This document shows positions 12,801 to 24,800 of a DNA stretch of 64,000 nucleotides, piece after piece (the first letter of the stretch is position 1; each line of letters opens with the position of its first letter). The notes under the pieces were generated by a model. The model was given only the letters and a program-made list of their open reading frames with translations, had not been told where the DNA came from and ran no database searches. Where the stretch lies: NCBI RefSeq assembly GCF_003597395.2, contig NC_133772.1, positions 146,225,429-146,289,428 of the forward strand, read 5' to 3'. This DNA comes from Chelonoidis abingdonii (Eukaryota > Chordata > Testudines > Testudinidae). A program made the translations under genes and the position numbers.

Positions 12801-15800
12801 TGTCTTGAAGAGACTGTGAAAAATGAGTCACAACAACTAGATGTAGAGACGAATGAGCCACAGTTCATTGAGCTAAAATGTAGTTTTCTTTAGAGACTAG
12901 CAGATGTACAGTAGTGATACTGTAGCAACATTTATGACAAAGACAAGTTTTGTGAAAGAAATTAAAAATGTAACAATAATATACTTGCGGCTACAAATTA
13001 AAGAACTGAAGAATAAATTGTGGCCAAATCGTGTAATACATAATTTCAGAAGCATCTCTTTACACAGGTGTTGGTCCAGTGGGACTCCTCTTGTGAATAG
13101 GTGCTATTCAAAGCAAGAAAGTGTTGAAGAATTAGGCCTTTGACTGGCAAATATGGAAAAATAACTGGTTTGAAATGCCAGTTTATCAAATTAAATATCA
13201 ATAGAAAAATATCAATTGACTTTTTTAAGAAGTTTGAAATTCCAGTTTATCAAATTAAATATCAATAGAAAAATATCAATTGACTTTTTTAAGAAGTTTC
13301 ACTTATTTCATTCTCATTATTTATTCTAAATTGGAATTAATTTTTCCTTTGGTGTTACTTGTTCCCAGTCCAACCAGAGAGCAGATGTACTTTGAAATTC
13401 TTATTTTAGATTGGAAATAATAAAGAAATGTTAAATATCAATAACTATAGTCCTCTGAATACCTGAGGCTTCATTCCCTGTTGCCCTGCACCTTGTTTAT
13501 TCATTGTAAAGAGAGCACAGAGCAAGCACAAATCACTACCATTCTGGTTTGGTCATACTTTGCACTTGGTCCGCACTGGTTTGAACAACAACATGAGATG
13601 TAGGGCAATGAAGAATTAGGCCTTGTCTACACACAATCTTGCATTTGTTTAATTAATCTGGTAGATACCTGAAAGTGCCTTATTTCAATTTAGTTTACAC
13701 CAGTTCCTAACTTCAGATAAATCCAAACAAGCCTGATTTAAACTGAAATAAGAGCATCTACACTGCTTTTGGCATTGGTTTAACTAAACTGGTTTACATT
13801 CAGACCTTTAGTTAAACTGGTGCAACTCTGCTAGTAGAGCAGCCCATGGGCCCATTATCTCTGCAGGTAGAAAGAATGCCACCGACTCCCCCAGTCTTTG
13901 GGTCAGCTCCATCGTGAGGCTCTAAAGAAGCAGTTTCTGGAGGTGAAAATTACTGGGCTTTTAATTAATCTTTTCCCAAGTTTGCACTAATACATTTACT
14001 TTGTTTTTGGTAGATTTACCTGTAGAGTCTTCACCTGGCCTTTCAAAGCTTCCAGCGATATTACAGAAGGTTTGCATTGTTCTAGGCAATACAGAGAGCT
14101 TATTATCATCAGGTTAACTTCTTCACAGGCTTCGTCATAAATTATCCATTGCTGTAATACTGACTGCATTGAGGTTTTTAATTGTGCTACCTGCAAACAA
14201 ACAATCATTGCTGAGAAAAAGGATTGCTCCTTCTTAACATTTACCTATGAAATGTATTAATGAAGCTATTTCATGGGTAATTTTGAAATAAAAACTGACT
14301 TCAGTACTTCAGCTCAGCGCATGCTGGATAACAATCCACAACAATTTCACAAATGAAGTAACAAGATAAGTTTGAAATACAACTTTAATTGGATACCAAG
14401 GCAATGCTGGTTTGGCAGACACCACTCCAGAACTCCAGACTAGGTGAAAATGTGCGGAAACAACGCACGGCTGTTATTCTTTGCTGCCAATATCAGGATA
14501 TCTGCTAACAGACAAAGTACTGTGGTTCCTGAAGGCCTTAATCTCCTTAGGAAATAGACCATTTGAGATGGAAATTTAATTCCAGTTGAGTCAAAATTGA
14601 ACAGAAATTGTTTGGGGTAGTTCAAGCTTCTAATAAAATACCTTAGTGTTCTAGAGAGCTAAATTCTCTTGTATGTCATTGTGTGATAACAATGCAGATG
14701 AAACAGAACCATAGCCTTGTATTCACATTCAACAACTGCTGGAAGAACTTCAGGACTCCCTAGAAACACGAGCTGTGCAATGACTGAGGTGGCAGACTTT
14801 GGCTTAATCCCATTTTCCATTGGCTAATGTACTTGGACAGCAAACCCAGACAGAAAGACGTGTACCTGAGCCAGTGTGCAGAGGTAGGGATAATTTACCA
14901 TTGGTACCAGTCAGCAGCAAATTATTGCCACCAGGGAGCAAAGGGGACACGTGGGAGGAATTGTGCCTCTGAGCAGTGTTGGAGTTAGAGTCCTACCTAA
15001 GACTCTCCCAGCAGTGGTGCAATTAGTGCACCACCCCTTGTTGAGGACCATGAAGGCACAATCCAGCCCCGAATTAGGCCAGCCTGCTAGAAGGAAAAAA
15101 GCAGTATATAAAGTAGAACCTTAGAGTTATGAACAGCAGAGTTATGAACTGACCAGTCAACCATAAACCTCATTTGGAACTGGAAGTGCGCAATCAGGCA
15201 GCAGCAGAGACCAAAAAAAAAAAAAAAAAAGCAAATACTGTCCAATACTGTGTTAAATGATGTAAACTACTAAAAAAATACAGGGAAAGCAGCATTTTTC
15301 TTCTGCATAGTAAAGTTTCAAAGCTGTACTAAGTCAATGTTTAGTTGAAAACTTTTGAAAGAACAGCCATAACGTTTGGTTCAGAGTTATGAACATTTCA
15401 GAGTTATGAACAACTTCCATTCCCGAAGTGTTCATAATTCTGAGGTTCTACTGTCTGTTACATACAAAAAAACACATTAAAAGAACATTAGGGTTGCAAA
15501 GTTAAGCAATTAAACGTTACGAAATGTCAAAATGAAGGTTGCCCACAGCAGCAGGGAGTAGCAATTGCACAGGAAGTCTTGCTCAGCCCCTGTAGCCCTT
15601 GGCAGGAGCATGTTCAGTACAGATGGAAATGTAAAATAATTTCACTGCTAAACTATAAGAAGTCTCTACTGAGCACATCTGAATGGAGTTTTTCAAATTC
15701 TTATAATGGGTCAAATTAGAGCTTTTACTGGCCCTGCAGGAAAAAAAAAAAAAAGGCACTTCTCTGGCACCATGACAACCTCCCATTACTGAATTTCAAA

Positions 15801-18800
15801 TCCCTGTTCCAAAACATTAGTGTACTAGGGTTTCTCAACAAAACAGCTGGAAGAATGTTTTTAACATAAACAAAACAATGTGTTTTCTCTAATCTCATTC
15901 TGAGAAACAGCTGAATCATTTCTGCTGAAGCTTAAAACAATATTTAAAAAAATCAGCCTGAAGCAGACACCTGATGTGGAAGATTTCAGTCAAATGGTTA
16001 AAATTTGGCAAAGTTACCTACTGGAAAGCATTGGGCAACCTTAATTTTATCTGCATTACTTATAGTATTATATATTATATGATGGATTGTAAACATAAAG
16101 CCGTATTTATCATACATATATCACTGACATTGCTGGGGTTAATTGGCCTAAGAATAAGTTATGGATACCCATTGAGGAGGGAAAGGGAATCCAGAGGAGC
16201 ATGAGTGGAGCAACTGGGAACTATAAAGGATTTGCCTAGAATTAAAAGAAGCAATGGGAGTGGAGGAGGGAGAACGCAGTGCTGTGAAGATGAAAAAGGT
16301 TTAGCTGAGAATGGAGAGTCTCTATCAGGACTCTACCAGAGAGAAGGAACAAACAGGAATAGTAAGGGACCAAGTGGATCCAGTTAGAAAGTTTGAGGTT
16401 TTCAAACAAATCCTTTAAGCTACCAGAAAAATGTAGATACTTTAAAAAAAATTGCAAAAAGTGGTAAATTTTTCCTTATTTCACTCCAAAGCAGGTTGAT
16501 CTTTTTTCCAAACTTGGCATACATGTTCTCCTTTGGCGTGAGAATAAGCATGATAGTTTTTTGGCCAAAAGGAGATTTCTTGTCAAAGTTATATGGAGCA
16601 AAAAAGTAAAAAAAAGAGTTACTTACCTTTCGTAACAGTTGTTCTTTGAGATGTGTTGCTCATGTCCATTCCGTTTTAGGTGTGTGCGTACCCACATGCA
16701 CAGCCGTCTGAGATTTTTGCCTTAGCGGTATCTGTAGGGCCAGCTGTGGCACCCCCTTGAGTGCTGTGCCCATGCGTCGGGATATCAGGTGCCACCGGCC
16801 CTATGCCCTCTTGGTTCCTTCTTGCCAGCAACTCCGATAGAAGGGTAGGAGCGCAGGTAACGGAATGGACACGAGCAACACATCTCGAAGAACAGTTACA
16901 AAAGGTAGGTAACCATTTTTTCTTCTTCAAGTGTTTGCTCAGTTGCATTCTAGGTGACTCTGTCATAAATAGATAGGTAAGGTAAGGGTTAAGTTTCTTT
17001 TACCTGGAAAGGGTAACCAAACACCTGACCAGAGGACCAATCAGAGAACTGGATTGTTTAAAAGTCAGGGGCGGGAATTTGTATACTCGGGGTCTTTTTT
17101 GTTTTCTCGGCTATGAGTAAACAAGTTTCCTTCTACCTCTCTCTTATCTCAAATATTCTACTAAAAGTCTGGAAGTACAAAGGAAAAGCAAAGTAATTCG
17201 GCTATGAAGAGCTTTGTGTTGTATGTACAGATGTGGATGGCTGTGTCTTTGTTGTTTTCTCGGCTGTGAGTAAACAAGGTTTCCTCCTAACTCCATCTTA
17301 TCTTAAAGTTTCTTCTAAACATCTGTAAGTACAAAGGAAAACAAAGTAATTCGGCTATGATGAGCTTTGTGTTGTATTCACATGTATGTTGATTTGTTGG
17401 ACTGGTTTAATTGGGCTATCTTTTAAATCAGACTGTTTCTTCATATTTTCTTATAAGCAAGAGCCTGTATTGAGTTTCTTAATGCAAGATTATTGTTTTA
17501 TATTTCCTTTTTTTTATATAAACTTTTCTTTTAAAACTTGTGGAAGTTTCTTTTCCTAGTGAGGCAAAGGGAAGGGAAAAGCCAGGCTGTGGGCTATTTT
17601 CCTATTGCTTTCAGGGAAAGAGCAGGCTACGGGGAAAGATAAAAAGAATCACCTCTGTATCAGGTACCTGTCTCCCTCACGGGAAGGCAGGCACGGGGAA
17701 AGGCAAAGCCAAGCTGTTGGCATTTTGCATCTCAATTGTCCTGAGGGTAGAGAACGCTTATCTCTTGGGAAGCAGAGAAACCGGTTTCGTGATACTCACA
17801 GGCTAGACCAAGAGGCAAGCCTGGGAAGGAGGGGGGAAGGGGTTTTCTCCCCTGCTTTTAGCATCCAAGGGATTTGGAATCTGGGTGTCCCCCCAAGGGA
17901 GGGTTGGGGACACCAGAGAGAGGAAAGGGGGGATCAGGCCCCATCAATTCCTGATCTGGTGGCAGCGAGAATATCCAAGCTGGTAGTGAGCTTGGGGGAG
18001 TTTCAGGTAAGCCCCCAGATTTTGGACGCAAAAGTCCAGGTTTGGGACAGGACCAGATTGTGGACGCTACAGTTCAGGTCTGGGACTGGGAGGCTATATT
18101 ACCACATACTCACAAGCAGTATCAATGGAGCTGGGCTCGGAGTTCACAGTTTAGCGGCTTGCAGCACTGCTCTATCGAAGCCAGCACCATTCCAGACCAA
18201 CTGGGTAAGTGTATAATGGGATGTGAACATGTGATCGGACAACCAGGTGGCCTCTCTACAATGTCCCAAATAGGCACTTAGGCTAGGAAAGTTGCCAAAG
18301 AGGCTTGTACCCTGGTTGAGTGGACAGTGACAATTGCCAGAGGTGGCACCTGTGCCTGACTGTATCAGCAGCAAATGCAGGCAGTGATCCAAGAAGAAAT
18401 TCTTCGAACAGACACTGGAGGACCTTTCATTCTGTTAGCCATTCCGATGAACAACTGCGTTGACTTGCGAAATGGCTTAGTCCTTTCGATGTAGAAGGCT
18501 TAGTCCTTTCGATGTAGAAGGTTGTCCGACATCTAGGGAATGCAGCCTATGCTCCTCCTCTGACTTATGCAATTTTGGAAAAAAGACAGGTAAGTAAATG
18601 TGAGACCACCTTGGGCAGAAAAGCCAGGTGAGGCAGCAGCTGGACTTTGTCTTTGTAAAAAACCATATAAGGCAGTTCCAAGGTAAGCATTCTAATCTCA
18701 GAGACCCGGCAGGCAGAACAGGAGAAGGAGAGAGTAGGAAGCCAGAGGCTTGAAGCAGGGCCCTGTGAGCCACAACAGCACCAGATTCAGGTCTCACAGA

Positions 18801-21800
18801 GGGACGGGTTTCCTGATGTGAGGGTAGAAGCACTCGAGGCCCTTAAGGAACCTGGCAGTCATATCCTGGGTGAAAAGCAACCTAGCCTCGAGCGGCGGAT
18901 GGAAGGCCAAGATAGCAGCCACGCTGGCCTTGAGAGATGAAAGGGACAGGCCTTAGAACTTGAGATGCAGAAGGTAGTCCAGGATTGATTGCAGCGAGGC
19001 CCGCTCAGGGCAAATGCCTTTATCCGAGGTCCAACAAGCAAATAGTTTCCATTTGGCCAGGTAGGTCACTCTGGTGGAGGGCTGTCTGCTGCCCAACAGG
19101 ACCTGTTGGACACCGGCCGAGCACTCCTGCTCCTCCGCATTTAACCATGCAGCGCTGGCAGGTTCAGATGCAGAAGACTGCCATTGTTTTGGGACAGCAG
19201 GTCCGGCCTGAGCAGTAGCCATAATGGAGCAGCCACCAAGAGATTCAGCAGCGTGACGAACCAGTGCTGATGTGGCCAAGCCGGTGCTATGAGGATCACT
19301 TTCATCCTGTCCTGTTTGATCTTCAAGAGGACCCTGTGAATTAACGGCACTAGGGGGGAAGGCATTCAACAGAATCCCTCACCACGGGAGTATGAAAGCG
19401 TCCGACAAGGAGCTTCTGTCAATCCCCCAAATTGGGCAGAAACGTAGCATTTCCTGTTCTGCCTGGATGCGAACAGGTTCACGTGGGGAATCCTCCACCT
19501 CTGGAAGATGATGCCGACCACTTTCGGATTGAGGGACCACTCGTGGGAAGACGAGAAGGTCCTGCTGAGGCGATCTGGCAAAGCATTCCTGGCCTGGAGA
19601 GATGTGTGGCTACGAGATGGATGCTGTTTTGTACACAGAAGTCTCAGGGCCTGAGAGTTTCCTGCCAAAGGGCAGATGATCTGGCTCCACGCCTTGCTTG
19701 TTGATATAGAACATAGTCACAGTAGTGTCTTGTCAGGACATGGACAACTCTGCTTTTTAGGTGAAGTAGGGACACTTGGCAGGCCAGGTGAACCACTCTG
19801 AGCTCCCTGACGTCGATGTGTGGGGAACGATCATGAGTCGACCAACAACCTTGCATGCTGAGATCGCCCAGGTGGGCTCCCCACCCCAGTCCGAGGCATC
19901 AGAGACGAAGGTCACTAAAGGGGACGGAGCCGTGAAGAGAACCCCCTTCAACACCGATGCAGGATTCTGCCACCAGATGAGTGATGACAGTACGTGGTCC
20001 GGGATCCAGATCACATGGTCCACATTGCGTCTGTTGGGGATGTAGACCGACGGCAGCCATGCCTGCAGGGGCCTGAGACAGCCGCGCATGTCTGACCATG
20101 TAAGTACAGGCCGCCATGTGGCCCAACAAATGCAGGCACGTGTGAGCAGTGGCAAGAGGACGGGCTTGCATGCACAAGGTGAGTTCCACCATTGCTTGGA
20201 ACTGAGCATTGGGGAGGAAGCCTCTGGCCTGAGCAGACTCAAGGCCTGCTCCAATGAACTCTATGCACTGGACTTAAGGTCGACTTTTTCTTGTTTATTA
20301 ACAGCCCCAGGTTGCGACAGGTAGAACAAACCAGATTGAGATGCTGTCGCACCCGGTTTTGGGACTGATCCTTTATTAGCCAGTTGTTGAGGTACAGGTA
20401 AATTTGAACACACCGGTGCCTCAGATAAACGGCCACTGGTGCTATGCACTTCGTGAACATTCTCGAGGCTGATGAGAGACCAAATGGCAATGCTGTGAAT
20501 TGGAAATGGTGCTGGCCCAGCGTAAAACGAAGGAAAAGCCTGTGTCCCGGGAAAATGGAAATGTGGAAATATGCATCCTTCAAATCAAGGGTGATTTGGC
20601 AATCTTAAGGACCCCTGCGTGGACGGGAATCACAACCCAGGCTGAGGTGGAGGAGGATATAATGTTAAAGAGGTTGTCGGACTCCTTCACAACCTCCTCA
20701 GTTTTTAAGTTCAAGTTGGTGGCCACCCTCGTGCTCCTTGAAGTCATCAGGGGGCGGGAGGGAGAGAAGCTGCCTGCTTGGGAGGGACGCATCACTGCTT
20801 CGTCTGGAGAGGACGATGAGCGCACCATCGGGGGAGAGGCAGGTTCCCCTTCCTGCTCCAGGGACGACTCCTTAGCTAAAGTCCAATGCACTGCCCCCAC
20901 ATCAGATTCGGTACTGTTTTCAGACTCCAGTTCTGGCGATGCTGGGGGCAGCAAGGGAGGACTGGTGGGAATATGGAACTGGCATTACAGGCATGCTCCA
21001 TGGGTCCCATTACAGCCATTGAGCAGGCCATTGTCCCAGCTGCCTTGCCATTGCTGCAGGCGCTGTGCCAGCTTCGCAGGTTGCCAGCAAATCACCCTTC
21101 CTTGGTGAGGGGCTGAACTCCCAGTCCAAATCTAACCATTGCTCCTCTGGCGACCAGGGCAAAGCCATTGAGGCCTGAGTCTGCCAACTGACCCTAGTCG
21201 GGGACTGGTGAGAGGAGGGCAAGGATCAGTGCCTGCCTGATGAGCAGAACCGGGGGTATGAAGACGACTGCTGTGACCGGGAGCGATCCTGCCCCGGTGA
21301 GCACTGATATCCGGGAGACTGTCTTGACGATGGTGACTTGCGCTGTGGCCATGCTTGACAGGAAACTTGCTGGTACTGGTGATATGGAGACTGGTGTCTT
21401 GACTCCAGCGTCCCATGTCTTGTAGGGAAGAGCATGGCATCAGGGAACCTGGGCCTTTTGACTGGAGACCCGAGATGGGGATCTATGTCTGCAGTACGGG
21501 GAACGAGGGTGCTTCACTGTTCTATGGGGTGGTCCCAGGACTCGCCTGTCCTTAGGCATTGGGGCCTTAGCCGAGGCTGGTGCCTGGCACAGTGTCTGTG
21601 GTGCTGGTTGGCCTGCTTGTTCTTCAGTCACCTGGGCTGCTTTGGGCAATGAGGCCCCTAGAAGCTGGGGTCCCCTGCTGCTCCCAGGAGTTGGAGGCAG
21701 ATCCCTGGCCAGGCAGGGGGGTCTGACCTCAGTAGTACTCCCATGAAGTCCTGGGGTGGGCACATGGCCTGACATTGTTCCTTTGCCTGAGGCCCCTTTC

Positions 21801-24800
21801 CCTTATGGTGTCAGAGGGCTCTTCTTCTTTTGTCGCTTCTTCGGCACTGGTGAGGGGGAATGGTGCTGGCGGTGCGCTCCACATGGAAGCTGAGGTGCTC
21901 GGTGTGGGATTCGAGTGGGAGGGCTCCAATGCAGGATGAAATGCAGCCTCCACGAGGAGGGTCCTCAAGCGGATATCCCGCTCCTTCTGGGTTCCAGGAC
22001 AAAAGTGCTTACAGATTCTGGACTTGTCCTTTCTGTGGGACTCCCCACTCCACTTCAGACAACTGTCATGGGGGTCACTAATAGGCATTGGCCTGTTGCA
22101 TGAGAAGCATGGTTTAAAGCCAGGAGAGCAGGGCAGGCCACACTCCTGGGCAAAGTCCCAGCCGGGACTCTAACTACCAACTAACCCAACACTTAATTTA
22201 AAGGCTAACTGAGTACCTAACTATATACAAACAAGACAGACAATGGGTTTCTGAAGAACCGCTAATGATCTTATGATTGCAAGACAAGGCGCTCCGACCA
22301 ACCAACACAGGCGGAAAGAAGGAACTGAGAGGGCATAGGGTGGGTGGTGCCTATATTCCAGTGCATGGGCGCGGCACTCAAGGGGGCACCACAGCCAACC
22401 CTACCGATACCCCTAAGGCAAAAATCTCAGATAATTGTGCACATCTAGAATGGAACTGACATGAGCAAACATTTGAAGAAGAATGGGACATCTATTGCAG
22501 CCTTAACTATGGATCTGTCATTGAACAGCTCAGTAACACTGGAAATTCCCAAAGAGGTTAGGAACTGTTGCGAAGGTTAAATCCTGGGAAGAAGTGTAAA
22601 TGCAAAGTTCTCTACCTGACTGATGACACTGTTCCTCATTTCATGCAGCTTATCCATTCTGACAGCCATATCTTCTGAGGTTTGTTTTGCACCATCTTCC
22701 AAAGCCATATAATTCTGCTTTAGCTGATCAAGAGCTTTGGATTTAATTGCAAGCTGATTTTCTAATTCCTAAAGGGAAGAAAGATTAAAATCTTTATCTG
22801 TGTGACAATACTAAAGAAAAGACAAATTATTATTCTTTAAAATCAACCCCATGTCGTTTTTCTAACCATGGGAACTTACAGCAATTGAGTTCTGGCAGAA
22901 ATGAGTTTGCCTCAGGAAACCGGAACTATTGTAATTGTCAGGCAGAACACAAGAAACCGCATATGGCCGTGACATGGAATGCAACATGCTGATTTGGAAC
23001 TGAGAGCCAGATCCTCCGCCAGCACTTGGGGTCCCTTGCACCATGCCAGGCAAAGGGGCTAACAAGTTTTTCAAGCAGAGCAGCAGAAGATTCCCTATGT
23101 CAGATTCCAGCCCTCCTACCCCCTCCAGCATACGCATGCGCCAAAGGTAGGAGCACCTTACACATTGAGGATTTCTGGCTTCCTAACAGTTACTAGGAAG
23201 TCATTTTCAGCTGATATGGGTTAGAGCAGTCCTGAGGCTGCTTTAACTTACGCTGAGCCTGACATAAGCCCTGGCTGACCCTACCATTGAGGAATGCATA
23301 CGTAGCTTTCAGCTTTAAGCCACCTTTCCCTTTGCCTTTCAGCATAGCTTGGCTAGACCAATGATCTGGTCTGGAATTTGGAAGCAGTCCCATTGAAGTC
23401 ATTGGCACTACTTGTGAGAAGAACTGCTCCCCAACACGATTAAGCGGATCACAGTGTGGTCCTTATGTAGTCAGGAAAGCTCAGCTCCAGCCCCGCAGCA
23501 GTATCTGTGAATGTTTCAGACATCCAAATGGGCTGATTCCTTTAACTAAAATGTTGTCCTTTAAGTCAGCACGTTTTCTGTTAATGATTCACTGTCCAAT
23601 AGCTTTTTGAATTTATTTAAAATTCATTTAGTTTCTAATGAAGTAAATGAATTTTAATTAAGCATTTTACCAGCCTGAAGCATAAAATCTTATCTTGCTG
23701 TGATCAGATATGGTTCTTTAGAGATACCAAAAGTATCTTATTAACTAGCTGGTACATTCTCACTCCAATACACTTCAGAGAAAATGCAGATAGATGAGTA
23801 ACTCTGCATTAATATAGCACTGCAGGGAATAATAGCAGCATAATTTGGGAGAGCTACAAGTAACCATGGTAATAAAATAACAAACATTTCATAGGAGGAA
23901 ATAAGAGTAACACTGAACTGAATGGATGCTGAATATTCCTAGAGTAATTGGGGACCAGCTGGCAGATGACTGCCACTTGTCCTGATTTTGATGGAGCTAT
24001 GCCACTGAAAAATCCCTAAAATATCCTTAGGGCTGGAGCAGTATGACTGCATTTGTGCCAGGTCATGATGTGGTGAGGCTAGCATCACAGCATCAATAAT
24101 AGAATAACAACTTCATGTATCAACAGGTCAACAGGCAAACAGGACTAAGTGGGAAAGACAAAATGGCCCATTTGAGAAACAGAAGAAATATTATGCTAAT
24201 ACAGAATTATACCAAGTTACGACAGAGTTGCTATTCTTTCTAACCAAAGTATCACCGAAGAATGTTTCACACTAATCAAATAGATGAGTCTTTCCATCAA
24301 TGTGCTGAACCAAACAAAAATGAAATATTTTCCATTAGAAGAAATCTAAAATAAGGTAGTGAAAATATTAAGAATTGTTGTAATGTTGCAGGAAATTCCA
24401 AGGATAAAAGAGTTAAAAAAAAAAAACAACTGTGAAATTTCACATCTGTGTTGTGCCAGATCTTCGGGTGCTGTAATTCGGTGCATGTCAATTTACAACA
24501 GCTGAGGACCTGGCCCTGATCTCTTTCTTAAATTTTGCATTTCATGTTTTCATTAAAGTGACACGCTGTACTAAGCTTTTAGGAATATGGTAGGTTCCTC
24601 CAATTTAAAATAAAAATTATGTGCCTTTTGTAGCATGGACCCAGCAAAGTCTTAAGGGTAATGTTTGCAACATAAAGAACACTTTTTACCTTACAGTCTT
24701 CCAGCGTGTTCTGTACTGAGATTAGACTCGCTGGCTTTTCCAAAGATTTCAGCCTCTCGCCTTGTGCTTCCAGCCAGCTGCTCAGAGTTTGTGCTTTGTT

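Larger units (their letters stand above)
16627..22482 (-). mobile_element. DIRS tyrosine-recombinase retrotransposon, decayed and interrupted
   Basis: Reading from 22482 down: 5' inverted repeat (22290-22482), gag-like proline/serine-rich frames (about 20600-22090), reverse transcriptase (20239-20583), RNase H/intermediate region (19366-20254), tyrosine recombinase (18144-19369), a solo LTR insertion (16961-18106), an internal complementary region (16921-16955), and the 3' inverted repeat (16627-16920). The ends match in inverted order (gcaaaaatctcag versus ctgagatttttgcc). DIRS elements integrate as circles through the recombinase. This copy has many stops and shifts. Confidence 0.85.

Noticed and set aside
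17540..18216. 203-codon plus-strand frame at 17605-18216
   Set aside because: It runs through the solo LTR into reversed DIRS sequence; not a coding unit.
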